This document shows, piece by piece, positions 17,180 through 25,556 of a stretch of DNA of 64,000 bases (position 1 is its first letter; each line of letters begins with the position of its first letter). The translations under genes were made by a program, and so were the position numbers. The DNA lies in the NCBI RefSeq assembly GCF_015040615.1, contig NZ_CP060403.1, positions 62,001-126,000 on the forward strand. The letters run 5' to 3'. Under the pieces are notes generated by a model. It saw only the letters and a program-made list of their open reading frames with translations, made no database searches and was not told where the DNA came from. Source of the stretch: Microbacterium sp. YJN-G (GTDB lineage Bacteria > Actinomycetota > Actinomycetes > Actinomycetales > Microbacteriaceae).

Positions 17180-17458
17180 ATGTCGAACCAGAGCGTGTCG
17201 GAAGACGACTGGATCTCGCTGCTGCTGATCGCCGTGCTCGTCCTGGCTAGCGGCGCCGTGTCGCTGGGGATGTTCCTCGATCCGCTGCGCGCGTGGATGC
17301 TGCAGTACCACTTGCTCGAGCAGGGCGATGCCGTGGCGATCGCTGTCGTCGACGGCGTTGGGCTCGGCTGGGGGCAGATCCTCGTCATTCTCGCGATCCT
17401 GATCGGTGCGATCGCGCTCATCGTGTGGCTCAAGCGCCGCGCGGCTGCCCGTGTCTGA
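17180..17458 (+). CDS. small two-helix membrane protein
   Basis: About 92 residues with hydrophobic helices at roughly 12-30 and 58-80. The ATG at 17180 sits a proper distance from GAGAAGGG; an ATG at 17171 is too close to it. It lies between the translocase and the redoxin, so it may help anchor the translocase, but no family is recognised. Confidence 0.6.
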   Translation: MSNQSVSEDDWISLLLIAVLVLASGAVSLGMFLDPLRAWMLQYHLLEQGDAVAIAVVDGVGLGWGQILVILAILIGAIALIVWLKRRAAARV

Positions 17459-17509
17459 GCTGTCCGCCATGCTCAGCAAACGAGACCCAGAAAGGAGGAG
17501 AGATCACCC

Positions 17510-17770
17510 ATGACAACCACACTGACGAACGGCGACAAGTCGATCACGCTGTTCACGAAGCCATCGTGCGTGCAGTGCACCGCGACGTATCGCGCACTGG
17601 ATGCGAAGGGCATCGACTACGACGTCGTCGACCTCAGCGAGGACGCCGCGGCGCTCGAGCAGGTCAAGTCGCTCGGCTATCTGCAGGCGCCGGTCGTCAT
17701 CACGGATGAGGATCACTGGTCGGGCTTCCGTCCCGACAAGATCGACGAGCTCGCGCAGCGGCTCGCGTGA
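17510..17770 (+). CDS. nrdH: NrdH-like glutaredoxin
   Basis: An 86-residue thioredoxin-fold protein with the active-site motif CVQC (about residues 21-24) in FTKPSCVQCTATYRALD and the cis-proline segment QAPVVI; it ends in the WSGFRPDKI element typical of NrdH. NrdH proteins donate electrons to class Ib ribonucleotide reductase. No nrdIEF is nearby, so here it is a stand-alone copy of the kind carried by actinophages and plasmids. A strong AAAGGAGGAGAG ribosome site precedes it and a perfect hairpin terminator follows 6 bases after the stop. Confidence 0.88.
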   Translation: MTTTLTNGDKSITLFTKPSCVQCTATYRALDAKGIDYDVVDLSEDAAALEQVKSLGYLQAPVVITDEDHWSGFRPDKIDELAQRLA

Positions 17771-17776
17771 CTGACA

Positions 17777-17818
17777 GCAGAGGCCCCGCCGGCAGCTTTT
17801 CGCCGGCGGGGCCTCTGC
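17777..17818. terminator. bidirectional hairpin terminator
   Basis: A perfect 17-bp stem (17777-17793 with 17802-17818) and an 8-base loop lie between the plus-strand nrdH-like gene and the end of the convergent minus-strand operon. There is no strong U tract on either strand. Confidence 0.8.
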
Positions 17819-17839
17819 TCTGCTCGTCGGAGTGGGACA

Positions 17840-18088
17840 TCATCTGTGCGGCATGTGCGTCGCTGCCCACCGCTGCAGCAGCTCCTCCCGTAGAGGCCTG
17901 TTCAGCTCGAGCATCCGCCGCACCCCGGCCGGCGCTGCATCCGTCGGCGTGCCGGCGTCGAGCGTGCCGGCGTCGAGCGTGCGCAGCCCGAGATGCTCGC
18001 AGGCCCAGGCTGCGAGCTCGTCGAGCTCCACGGTGACGGTGGCGGTGACGTCGACGCGCTGCTGCCACTGAACCTTGTAGGCGGGCAT
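17840..18088 (-). CDS. hypothetical protein
   Basis: An 82-residue acidic protein opening MPAYKVQWQQRVDVTATVTV, with a beta-rich start and a Leu-rich helical end. It begins 7 bases after the stop of the upstream membrane-protein gene and is the last gene of the operator-controlled operon that starts at 19779. No domain recognised. A weak ribosome site suggests coupling to the upstream gene. Confidence 0.5.
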   Translation of the reverse strand: MPAYKVQWQQRVDVTATVTVELDELAAWACEHLGLRTLDAGTLDAGTPTDAAPAGVRRMLELNRPLREELLQRWAATHMPHR

Positions 18089-18095
18089 CGGACGC

Positions 18096-18317
18096 TCAAT
18101 CAGGATTGCGGAAGAAGTCGATCACGAGCGCGATGGTGAGGGGGACGAGGATCACCGCTACGGCGGTGATGATGATGCGATCGAGGATCGGCGCGGCGAG
18201 GGTCCCGAGCCACCCGGCGAGGACCGCGGCCGCGATGTACAGCAGTGCGATCGCGAGCCGGCGGAGCCAACGAGTCGTGGGCTCCGGGATCGTGCGGGGA
18301 CGGGCGGCGATGGTCAT
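18096..18317 (-). CDS. small membrane protein
   Basis: 73 residues with two hydrophobic segments (about 20-40 and 45-66; LYIAAAVLAGWLGTLAAPIL is part of the first). The start at 18317 overlaps the stop of the DUF3560 gene as ATGA. Function unknown. Confidence 0.6.
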   Translation of the reverse strand: MTIAARPRTIPEPTTRWLRRLAIALLYIAAAVLAGWLGTLAAPILDRIIITAVAVILVPLTIALVIDFFRNPD

Positions 18318-19267
18318 GAGTTCGCTCCGCTCTGGCCGGCACGGTGCTCGCGGATGTGCGTGTAGGGGACGGTGCCGCGGTGGCCGTAGGCGTCGACGAT
18401 CGTGACGCTCTTCGGGTTGGTGCGAGTGACGGTGCACCAGCTACCGAAGTACTTGATCTGGTCCCCGATGTCGATGGTGTCTCTGCTGTGGTCGGTGGCG
18501 ACACCGGTCGCGATCTGCTCGGCCCGGACCTCCTGCCAGTAGATGAGCTGATCATCGGTCGCGGCCAGCTCCCGCTTGAGCCGCTCGGCGTAGGCGCCGG
18601 TCGCTGCGGCCGTGACCTCGACATACCCGCCGGGGAGGGTGCGTCGGGAACCGTCGAGACGTCGACGGATGCCGGCAAGGTCTGCACGGAGCTTCTCGAT
18701 CCGGTTCGCCACAGTGATCGGCGCGTACCGCGCATCGTTCGACGCGGCCGCGATGTCGGCACGCACCTGGGCGCGCCGTGCCTCCGCGTCGGCGTCGATC
18801 GAGCGGCGGATCGCCGCGTCCGCCTTCGCGATCGCTCGGCGGTGGCCGGCCTCCGAGTGGTGTCCGACCTTGATGGGCTCGCCACCTTCAGGGAGACGTC
18901 GCAGCGCGCGTGCTGCGCGCTCCGCCTCCTCTGTGGCGTCCTGTTGGCGCCGAGCGGCGCGCTCCGACAGTGCGGCAGCGCGGTCGTCCCTGCGGTCGAC
19001 CAGGTCAGCCTCGACGACGGCCGCGGCCCGGCGTTCATAGTCGATCGAGATCTCGACAACGAACCCGGCAGCGGTGAGCTGCTCGGCGGTGCGGTTGATG
19101 ATCGCGGTCTTCGGTTCGCGGTCGCGGGAGTGGGGGATGTACCAGGATCCGAGCGCCCGGCTCCACCGCCAGCCGTTGGCCTTGAGAGCCTCGGCCGTGC
19201 CGTCGCCCCGGCTGGTCCCTTCGATGCGGGTGCCTTCCGCGGCAGCGTGGATGATCGTGAGCGTCAT
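18314..19267 (-). CDS. DUF3560-domain protein
   Basis: A 317-residue protein matching DUF3560, a family carried by actinobacterial plasmids and integrative elements. The diagnostic segment GGEPIKVGHHSEAGHRR is followed by a long alanine/arginine coiled region. The N-terminal 60 residues (NGWRWSRALGSWYIP) resemble the small domain often fused to DUF3560. The biochemical role is not known. It shares ATGA overlaps with both neighbours (18314-18317 and 19264-19267), so the operon is tightly coupled and is read from the operator promoter at 19802-19848. Confidence 0.8.
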   Translation of the reverse strand: MTLTIIHAAAEGTRIEGTSRGDGTAEALKANGWRWSRALGSWYIPHSRDREPKTAIINRTAEQLTAAGFVVEISIDYERRAAAVVEADLVDRRDDRAAALSERAARRQQDATEEAERAARALRRLPEGGEPIKVGHHSEAGHRRAIAKADAAIRRSIDADAEARRAQVRADIAAASNDARYAPITVANRIEKLRADLAGIRRRLDGSRRTLPGGYVEVTAAATGAYAERLKRELAATDDQLIYWQEVRAEQIATGVATDHSRDTIDIGDQIKYFGSWCTVTRTNPKSVTIVDAYGHRGTVPYTHIREHRAGQSGANS

Positions 19268-19779
19268 GGCCGGCTCCCTTCCCGCGCGGCCGCGTCGTGG
19301 GCGAGCGGGTGACGGAACCCGATCTCCCGTTCCCAGACCTCCGCGGCGCGGTGCAGGCCCTCGTACTCCTTCACGCCCAGGTGGTCGGGGGAGTCGACGA
19401 GCGTCCGGTGGGCGAACCGACGTGCGATCGCGTCGCCGAGGCGTTCGACGAGGTCACGCGCGGGGGACTGATCCCATCCGGGGTGGTGGCAGGAGACTTC
19501 GGCGAGTAAGAGGCGGCTGCGCTCGATCTGCAACGCCTGCTCGTCATCGGCCATGGGGACGATCTCGGCGACCGGCTGCCATTCGTAGCGCGGTGCGGCG
19601 ATGTGCTGCTTGATCGCGTAGCTGACGCTCGCGTAGTTCTCGTCCCAGAGGCTCTGACCCATCCGGTCGGCGTTCTCCGCGAGCTCGCGCGGAGTGTTGC
19701 TGCGGTAGGCGGGCGTGGAAATGTAGGCGGCGGTGACCAGCAGGTCGATGGTGTCGCGGTTCACGGGAAACGCGCGCAT
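19264..19779 (-). CDS. hypothetical protein, first gene of DUF3560 operon
   Basis: A 171-residue soluble protein opening MRAFPVNRDTIDLLVTAAY. No recognised domain; composition is helical and acidic. Its start has GAGGGGG upstream and the transcription start would fall about 20 bases before it, immediately after the 17-bp palindromic operator. Similar small proteins accompany DUF3560 in actinobacterial mobile elements. Confidence 0.65.
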   Translation of the reverse strand: MRAFPVNRDTIDLLVTAAYISTPAYRSNTPRELAENADRMGQSLWDENYASVSYAIKQHIAAPRYEWQPVAEIVPMADDEQALQIERSRLLLAEVSCHHPGWDQSPARDLVERLGDAIARRFAHRTLVDSPDHLGVKEYEGLHRAAEVWEREIGFRHPLAHDAAAREGSRP

Positions 19780-19801
19780 GATGAGACCCCCTCAGTAGGT
19801 G

Positions 19802-19848
19802 GTGAATGTGACATTCACTACCCTAGGGCCGGTAATCACCCATGTCAA
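19802..19848 (-). promoter_or_regulatory. class I promoter with 17-bp palindromic operator
   Basis: On the minus strand TTGACA (19848-19843), a 17-base spacer and TAGGGT (19825-19820) are followed at once by the perfect palindrome GTGAATGTCACATTCAC (19818-19802), which would cover the transcription start. The layout is that of a repressor-controlled promoter. Confidence 0.85.
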
Positions 19849-19945
19849 TGCATGATGATGATGCCGTCGCAGCATCCCCAGCCACGCCGTGGGCAGGGTG
19901 GGGTGGTATGAGGCGCGAGCGGCCTGGGCGGATACCGTTGGGATC

Positions 19946-22750
19946 GTGCCGAAGTCACTGTCGATGAATGAGATCCGAGCCCGCGCTGCGCAGTTCACCC
20001 GTGACTGGCAGGAAGAGCCCGGTGACGAGCGTCAGCAAGCGCAGTCCTTCGTTCGGGATCTGCTCGGCGTGTACGGGATCACCCAGACCCGTGCGGCGTT
20101 CTATGAGAAGCGCGTCAAGCGCTCATCGACCGGCTCGCGCGGATACATCGACGCGCTGATCCCTGGTCTCGCGCTTATCGAGATGAAGTCGGCCGGCAAG
20201 GATCTCGTCGCCGCCGAGCAGCAGGCGCTCGACTACATCGACGACCTTCCCGACCCGGAGGTTCCTCGGTGGGTCATCACGAGCGACTTCCGCCGGTTCC
20301 GCCTGCTCGATCTCCACGCTGAGAGCGAGAGCGTGCAGGAGTTCACCCTGACCCAGATGCGGGATCGTGCCGACGTGCTGGCCTTCCTCGCCGGGTATGG
20401 TGAGCGCACCTTCGGATCGAAGGCGCAGGAGTCGGCGTCGATCAAAGCGGCGAAGCTGATGGCGTCCCTATACGAGGCCCTCGAGGGGTCTGGGTACGAC
20501 GATCACGAGGCGTCGGTGTTCCTGGTGCGCACCTTGTTCGCCCTCTACGCTGATGACGCCGGAGTGTGGGATCGCGATATGTTCCTCGAGTTTCTCGAGA
20601 CCCGCACGGCGGCGGATGGTTCCGACCTCGGGCCTCAGCTGTCGTTGCTGTACCAGGTAATGGGACGTGAGCCGTCTCGTCGGCAGTCGAACCTCGACGA
20701 GCTAATCTCGCGGTTTCCCTACGTCAACGGCGGGGTTTTTGAGGAATCGGTGTCGATCCCGTCGTTCGATGCCGGCATGCGTGACCGGCTGATCTCGGCG
20801 GCAATGTTCAACTGGTCGGCGATCTCGCCTGCGATCTTCGGCAGCCTCTTCCAAGCCGTCAAAGACAAGACAGCTCGGCGTGAGCTCGGTGAGCACTACA
20901 CGACCGAGACCAACATCATGAAGGTCATCGGCCCGATGTTCCTCGATGAACTGCGGCAGCGGTTCACGGACGGGTATCACGACACCGCCAAGCTCAAGAG
21001 GTTGCGTGCGGACATGGGGCTGATGCGGTTCCTGGATCCTGCGTGCGGCTGCGGCAACTTCCTGGTGGTCGGCTACCGGCAGATGCGAGCGCTCGATCTT
21101 GAGGTTCTGCTGCGGATCCAGGAGTTGTCCGGCGAGACGGCACGCACGATGTTCTTCACCGAGGAGCACCTGGCCGTGCGGCTGTCGAGTTTCCACGGGA
21201 TTGAGCTCGAGGAGTGGCCTGCCCAGATCGCAGCGACGGCGCTGCACCTGGTGGAGCACCAGGCGAACCAGGCGATGGAGCTGGCGCTCGGATCTGCGCC
21301 CGATCCGCTGCCCCTGGACAAGATCAAGAGCATCGTCGTCGGCAACGCGCTGCGCGTCGATTGGGCAACCGTCCTAGAACCGACTGAGCACCTGTACATC
21401 ATGGGTAACCCGCCCTTCCTCGGCCACGCCACCCGCTCGTCAGAGCAAGCGCAGGAGCTGCGCGACGTGTGGCGGCGGGACGACATTGGGCGGCTGGACT
21501 ACGTCACTGGCTGGTATGCGAAGGCGCTCGAGTTGCTCGGCCGTCCGGGCTACCGGGGCGAGTTCGCCTTCGTCTCGACGAACTCGATCGCGCAAGGGGA
21601 GCCGGTGCCGGCGCTCTTCGGCCCTGTGTTCGCCGCAGGGTGGCGCGTCAAGTTCGCGCATCGGACATTCGCCTGGACCAGTGAAGCGCCCGGTGCCGCG
21701 GCAGTGCATTGTTCGGTGATCGGTTTCGACCGGCCGTCGAGGAAGAGGGCGCGGCTGTTTGACTACTCCGGAAATCTCAAGGGCGAGCCCGTCGAAATCC
21801 CCGTGGTGGATCAGCTCAACGGCTACCTGGTCGACGGGCCGATTGTCCTAGTCGACCAGCGCCGAAGCCCACTGGCCTCGGCGCTTCCTCCGATGGTGTT
21901 CGGGAACATGGCTCGTGACGACGGCAACCTCTTGATCGAGCCAGGCGACTACGCGGAGGTCATGGCGGATCCGATCGCCGCGAAGTACGTTCGGCCGTTC
22001 GTCGGCGCCCGGCAGCTCATCCACAACGAGCCCCGGTGGTGTCTGTGGCTCGTCGATCTGGACCCCAGCGACATTGCCCGCTCACCGATGCTCCGCCGGC
22101 GGCTGGATGCCGTGCGCCAGTTCCGCGCAGCATCGAGGGCCGAGTCCACTCGGCAGATGGCGGAGACGCCGCACCTATTCGGTCAAAGGTCGCAGCCCGA
22201 CACGCCCTATGTCTGCGTGCCGCGGCATGCGAGTGAGACCCGCAAGTTCTTCCCGACAGCCCTGTTCACCCCGGATGTGATCTGCGGTGACGCCAACTTC
22301 AAAGCAGATGACCCGGACGGCCTCGCGTTCGCAATGATCTCGTCTTCGGCATTCATCACCTGGCAGCGCACCATCGGAGGCCGCCTCGAGTCTCGTCTGC
22401 GCTTCTCGAGCACCCTGACGTGGAACACCTTCCCGCTGCCTACCATCACCGATTCACAGCGTGCCGCGATCATCGCCGGCGGTCGAGCCGTTCTGGATGC
22501 GAGAGCGCTACGCCCAGAACGCTCGCTCGCAGACCACTACAACCCCCTGGCGATGTCGCCCGAGCTACTCCGTGCCCACCGCGAACTCGACGTTGCTGTC
22601 GACAAGACTCTGGGGCTGCGTGGAGCAGCAACGGAAGCTGACCGGTTGCGAGCGCTGTTCGCCAGCTTCGCGAAGCTCACGACAGCGAATGAGCTCACGA
22701 TGCCGAAGAAGCGTTCCCGTAAGGCGAGAGCCGTGAGCGCGGCGTCGTGA
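19946..22750 (+). CDS. MmeI-like single-chain restriction-modification enzyme
   Basis: A 934-residue type IIL/IIG enzyme, the same size as MmeI. The N-terminal PD-(D/E)xK nuclease shows D69 in RGYIDALIP and E79-x-K81 in IEMKSAGKDL. The methyltransferase domain has motif I DPACGCGNFL near residue 364 and the N6-adenine motif IV NPPF near 488. A target-recognition region follows (about 620-860). One protein cuts and methylates, so no separate methylase is needed. GTG 19946 is preferred because the N terminus then aligns with the MmeI family opening (SxNEIRxRA); no ribosome site is visible. Specificity cannot be read from sequence. All catalytic motifs look intact. Confidence 0.9.
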   Translation: MPKSLSMNEIRARAAQFTRDWQEEPGDERQQAQSFVRDLLGVYGITQTRAAFYEKRVKRSSTGSRGYIDALIPGLALIEMKSAGKDLVAAEQQALDYIDDLPDPEVPRWVITSDFRRFRLLDLHAESESVQEFTLTQMRDRADVLAFLAGYGERTFGSKAQESASIKAAKLMASLYEALEGSGYDDHEASVFLVRTLFALYADDAGVWDRDMFLEFLETRTAADGSDLGPQLSLLYQVMGREPSRRQSNLDELISRFPYVNGGVFEESVSIPSFDAGMRDRLISAAMFNWSAISPAIFGSLFQAVKDKTARRELGEHYTTETNIMKVIGPMFLDELRQRFTDGYHDTAKLKRLRADMGLMRFLDPACGCGNFLVVGYRQMRALDLEVLLRIQELSGETARTMFFTEEHLAVRLSSFHGIELEEWPAQIAATALHLVEHQANQAMELALGSAPDPLPLDKIKSIVVGNALRVDWATVLEPTEHLYIMGNPPFLGHATRSSEQAQELRDVWRRDDIGRLDYVTGWYAKALELLGRPGYRGEFAFVSTNSIAQGEPVPALFGPVFAAGWRVKFAHRTFAWTSEAPGAAAVHCSVIGFDRPSRKRARLFDYSGNLKGEPVEIPVVDQLNGYLVDGPIVLVDQRRSPLASALPPMVFGNMARDDGNLLIEPGDYAEVMADPIAAKYVRPFVGARQLIHNEPRWCLWLVDLDPSDIARSPMLRRRLDAVRQFRAASRAESTRQMAETPHLFGQRSQPDTPYVCVPRHASETRKFFPTALFTPDVICGDANFKADDPDGLAFAMISSSAFITWQRTIGGRLESRLRFSSTLTWNTFPLPTITDSQRAAIIAGGRAVLDARALRPERSLADHYNPLAMSPELLRAHRELDVAVDKTLGLRGAATEADRLRALFASFAKLTTANELTMPKKRSRKARAVSAAS

Positions 22751-23082
22751 ACTGGCCGTACCCGACCGTCCCCGTCGACGGGATCGCGACGGTTGATGAG
22801 GACGGCGAAAATCAGGTCTGCGCTTGCGGCAATGATTCGGCTACCCAGGATTGGCGAAGTGCCGATCGTCACGGGTGCCTTACCTTCGATGCGGCGGGTT
22901 CGTCCGATCCGAACGAGTTCGCGGTGTGCCCGGTGTGCGGCCGCGTGTATCCCAACGCTGCGCTGTTCCAGGGCGCCGCGGCGGCTGTCGCCCGCTATGA
23001 GATCACGAGCGCCAAGTTCGTTGCTGCGCTACAACGGTATGACCACGATGCCTACGGATCCGGCGCGCCGTTGACGAGCTGA
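22747..23082 (+). CDS. small zinc-ribbon protein
   Basis: A 111-residue protein starting at a GTG that overlaps the restriction enzyme stop as GTGA (22747-22750). Two cysteine pairs, CACG near residue 25 and CPVC near 60, could bind one zinc. Its coupling to the MmeI-like gene suggests an accessory role, but no family is recognised. Confidence 0.6.
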   Translation: MNWPYPTVPVDGIATVDEDGENQVCACGNDSATQDWRSADRHGCLTFDAAGSSDPNEFAVCPVCGRVYPNAALFQGAAAAVARYEITSAKFVAALQRYDHDAYGSGAPLTS

Positions 23083-23134
23083 CGGCAGCGGCTCAGCGCG
23101 CGGTTGTCAGTGTGCCAGCATAAGGTTCGCTGTT

Positions 23135-23404
23135 GTGGTGCAGCACTGGTCTCCGATGTCTCAGCTGCAGGCGTCACCGGAGCCGGGGATCTGGTACGTG
23201 TTCGATCACAGTAAGCGGATCGCGATCATCCGCCATGTCGAGATCCGCGGCCGCAGGCTGTTGCGGTCGGTGACGTTTGATCGAGATCCCGATCGGCGAG
23301 TGTTGATCGGCTACTTCCCGGACGATGCGATGCGTCTCGCGGTTGAGTGCACCTGGTCTGAGTATGTGAGGGCGACCGGCCCTCCGGTGAGTAATCGTCG
23401 ATGA
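23135..23404 (+). CDS. hypothetical protein
   Basis: An 89-residue protein containing GIWYVFDHSKRIAIIRHVEI, a compact beta-strand pattern. Start uncertain: GTG at 23135 or ATG at 23156. Probably the third gene of the MmeI-like transcription unit. Confidence 0.45.
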   Translation: MVQHWSPMSQLQASPEPGIWYVFDHSKRIAIIRHVEIRGRRLLRSVTFDRDPDRRVLIGYFPDDAMRLAVECTWSEYVRATGPPVSNRR

Positions 23405-23429
23405 TCGCGTACCGCCGGGGCAAGAGAAA

Positions 23430-23536
23430 CGGCACCCGGCCGGAGCGTGGAAATTGTCACATTCACCAACGATCCAACTGAGGAGGAGCCATCGCCCCGA
23501 GGGGCGGGAGGGAACCTGCTCAACAGCCGGGTGCCG
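23430..23536. repeat. long inverted repeat between convergent genes, with a degenerate operator
   Basis: CGGCACCCGGC (23430-23440) is exactly complementary to 23526-23536, enclosing 85 bases. Inside are a damaged copy of the palindromic operator (23450-23466, 13 of 17 matching), a GAGGAGGAG ribosome-like run with no start codon after it, and a small GCCCCGAGGGGC hairpin. It may be a terminator for the two converging units or a small structured RNA. Confidence 0.5.
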
Positions 23537-23561
23537 CGCTTTAGTGTACCGCGCAGTGCGG

Positions 23562-23837
23562 TCAGAGCGGGGTGGATTGCAGGAGCTCGTCCGCGACTCT
23601 GTCGAGCAGCTGCGGGGTGAGCTGTTCGTGCCGGCCGGCGCGCTTGATGGCGTCGATCGTCGCGAGGATCGTGGTGTGCGCGTCCGGTGCGGCCGGGATG
23701 GTCTTCTGTGCCCGGCGGATGCTGGCGCTGAGCTCGAGGATCGCGGCTTCGTCTCGCTCGTTGTTCGCATAACCGGCGGCAAGCTCGAGCGCCTGGTGCA
23801 GCAGGCGGATCTCGGCGGTGGTCAACGGCGTGGTCAT
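23562..23837 (-). CDS. hypothetical helical protein
   Basis: 91 residues, all-helical by composition (LLHQALELAAGYANNERDEA). ATGA overlap with the upstream gene (23834-23837). Last gene of the class II operon beginning at 25760. Unknown function. Confidence 0.55.
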   Translation of the reverse strand: MTTPLTTAEIRLLHQALELAAGYANNERDEAAILELSASIRRAQKTIPAAPDAHTTILATIDAIKRAGRHEQLTPQLLDRVADELLQSTPL

Positions 23838-24118
23838 CGTGTCCTCATGTTCAGGAGCTCGGCGGTCAGCTGGGCAAAGCGCGCGTCGACGTCGCGCGGG
23901 TCGGCAAGGTCGGCGTCAGGAGCGATGGGGCGGGCGTCGTAGAAGTGATGACGGATGACGCGGCCGCGATCGTCGACGAAACCTGCTCCCTCGCCCTCGA
24001 TCGGGTCGAGGAGGGTGACGACGTCGACCGTGACCTCTCTTGCAGTGCCGCGTTCCCTGATTAGGGTGCGGTCTCCGATGTGCAGCGCGGGCCACGAGGC
24101 GAGCTCGGGGTCGGTCAT
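23834..24118 (-). CDS. hypothetical protein
   Basis: 94 residues with an N-terminal beta-rich half (GDRTLIRERGTAREVTVDVV) and a helical tail. ATGA-type overlaps with both neighbours. Start at 24118 chosen for the overlap and GGAAG upstream. No family recognised. Confidence 0.55.
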   Translation of the reverse strand: MTDPELASWPALHIGDRTLIRERGTAREVTVDVVTLLDPIEGEGAGFVDDRGRVIRHHFYDARPIAPDADLADPRDVDARFAQLTAELLNMRTR

Positions 24119-24357
24119 GGGACTTCCTTCCGTGCGGCGGGGGATGGGCGACGCAATCGTCGAGCGGACTTGAGGATGGGTTCGTTGCGGGGCAGCTTGG
24201 CGAGGAGCCAGTCGTCCCGGACGGCTATGGCGGCGGCGAAGCACGTCATGAGCGTGGGGTGGTGGTGGTTGGCGCATCCGGCGCGGGTCTGGCATCCGAG
24301 GTCGTAGCCCTCGGGGCTGCCGTGGACGATCCTCTTGGCGACCTCGTCGGATAGCAT
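24115..24357 (-). CDS. small Cys/His-motif protein
   Basis: 80 residues containing HGSPEGYDLGCQTRAGCANH, one copy of the HGTxxGYxxGCxxxxxC motif found in several proteins of this window (32310-33605, 43523-43930) and common in actinophage and plasmid genes. Probably a metal-binding or nucleic-acid-associated module. RBS GAGGAGCC upstream. Confidence 0.6.
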   Translation of the reverse strand: MLSDEVAKRIVHGSPEGYDLGCQTRAGCANHHHPTLMTCFAAAIAVRDDWLLAKLPRNEPILKSARRLRRPSPAARKEVP

Positions 24358-24367
24358 CGCCGGCTCC

Positions 24368-24778
24368 TCAGTCGAAGGTGGCGTCGATCAGGAGGTCGAG
24401 CGTGTCGGCGAGCTCGCGGAGACGATAGCTACGTCGGCCGGCGATGACGTGGCCGAACAGATTGACGAAGTGCAGCTCGCGGGTGGCGGTGTCGGCGACA
24501 GCGACGGTATGGACGTCGTGCGCGTCGATGTATTGCCAGCTGATGATGTAGTTGCGGCCGGCGACGTGCGCCTGCGCCCAGCGAAGGAGCAGCGCGCCGA
24601 GCGGGCCCTCTTCGGAGGCGCGGGGCGAGTAGGGGTCTGCCGGCACGATCGCGTCGACGGAATGGAATCCGACTGAGGAGCGGGTGATCTCGTAGCTGTC
24701 GAGCGGGATGTCGGTGAAGAGGTCGTTGTATCGGGTGCCGGTGTCGTCGGTGATGACGATGTTGTTGAGCGTGCTCAT
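24368..24778 (-). CDS. hypothetical protein
   Basis: 136 residues, soluble, with mixed alpha/beta composition (VGFHSVDAIVPADPYSP, then NYIISWQYIDAHDVHTVAVA). Lies 10 bases before the Cys/His-motif gene and 27 bases after the HNH nuclease gene in the same operon. No domain recognised. Confidence 0.55.
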   Translation of the reverse strand: MSTLNNIVITDDTGTRYNDLFTDIPLDSYEITRSSVGFHSVDAIVPADPYSPRASEEGPLGALLLRWAQAHVAGRNYIISWQYIDAHDVHTVAVADTATRELHFVNLFGHVIAGRRSYRLRELADTLDLLIDATFD

Positions 24779-24805
24779 CGGTGTCTGGTCCTCTCGGTGT
24801 GTGGG

Positions 24806-25546
24806 TCAAGCGGCGCAGCTGGTGAGCTGCGCGCGGAGGGCGGTGTAGTCGGCCGGATTGACCGTCAGCTGGTACGCGGCGAGGACGTCGACGAAGCGGG
24901 ATGCGTAGACGCATCCGTAGTCCGCGGCCGGGGGCATCCACTCGGCGGGCCCGCGGTCGCTCTTGGACTGATTGGCGCTGCCGTCCGTGGCCTGCAGGTT
25001 GAGCGGGTCGTTGGCGAAGTGTTCGCGCTGCGTCTCGTCCCATTCGTCGGCGCCCTGGCGCCATACCCAGGCGAGGGGCACGATGTGGTCGATCTGCACG
25101 AGCTCGCTGGTGCCCTGTCCGCGCTGGAAGGTGATCGTGAGCCCGGTGTACGGGTCGTGCAGCGTTCCGGTGAGGACGACGCAGTCGTGGGTGCCGGGCT
25201 TGGTGGTGATGTCCTCGAGCGCGGCCGCGAGCGCATCGTTGCGCTGGTCGCAGCCGTTGCGGTCGATGTCGGCCCAGCGTTGCCCGAAGGCGTCGCGCTG
25301 ATAGGTGTCCTGATTGTCAGCCTCGGCGATGTCCAGCTGCTCGAGCTGCTCGAGGCTCGCGGTGGCTTCTGCCGTGAGGTCAGCCGATGGCGTTGCCGGC
25401 GGTGCGGCGGATGCGGGGGGTGGGGTCTCGATCGTCGCAGCGGGACTGCTGCTGGCGGCCTGCGTGGTGAGGGCGATCGCGCCGGCGAGCAGTGCGACGA
25501 CCAGGGCGCCGGCGGCGGATGCGGTGCGGGTGGTGCGGCGGGTCAT
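24806..25546 (-). CDS. exported HNH (DUF1524-type) nuclease
   Basis: A 246-residue protein with a signal or anchor helix (about 10-30), an Ala/Pro/Thr-rich spacer, and a DUF1524/GmrSD-like HNH domain: QIDHIVPLAWVW near residue 151 supplies the metal-binding D-H pair and the FANDPLNL element the Asn. Exported HNH nucleases of this type are widespread in actinobacteria and act on DNA outside the cytoplasm. Its place in a conjugative module could mean DNA processing in the envelope or attack on neighbouring cells. No immunity gene is recognised next to it, although the small membrane gene just upstream is a candidate. Confidence 0.8.
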   Translation of the reverse strand: MTRRTTRTASAAGALVVALLAGAIALTTQAASSSPAATIETPPPASAAPPATPSADLTAEATASLEQLEQLDIAEADNQDTYQRDAFGQRWADIDRNGCDQRNDALAAALEDITTKPGTHDCVVLTGTLHDPYTGLTITFQRGQGTSELVQIDHIVPLAWVWRQGADEWDETQREHFANDPLNLQATDGSANQSKSDRGPAEWMPPAADYGCVYASRFVDVLAAYQLTVNPADYTALRAQLTSCAA

Positions 25547-25556
25547 GGTGGTCCGT

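Noticed and set aside
15403-17433. 676-codon minus-strand open frame opposite the FtsK-type gene
   Set aside because: Shadow frame; composition is the mirror of the FtsK coding frame, whose Walker motifs are intact.
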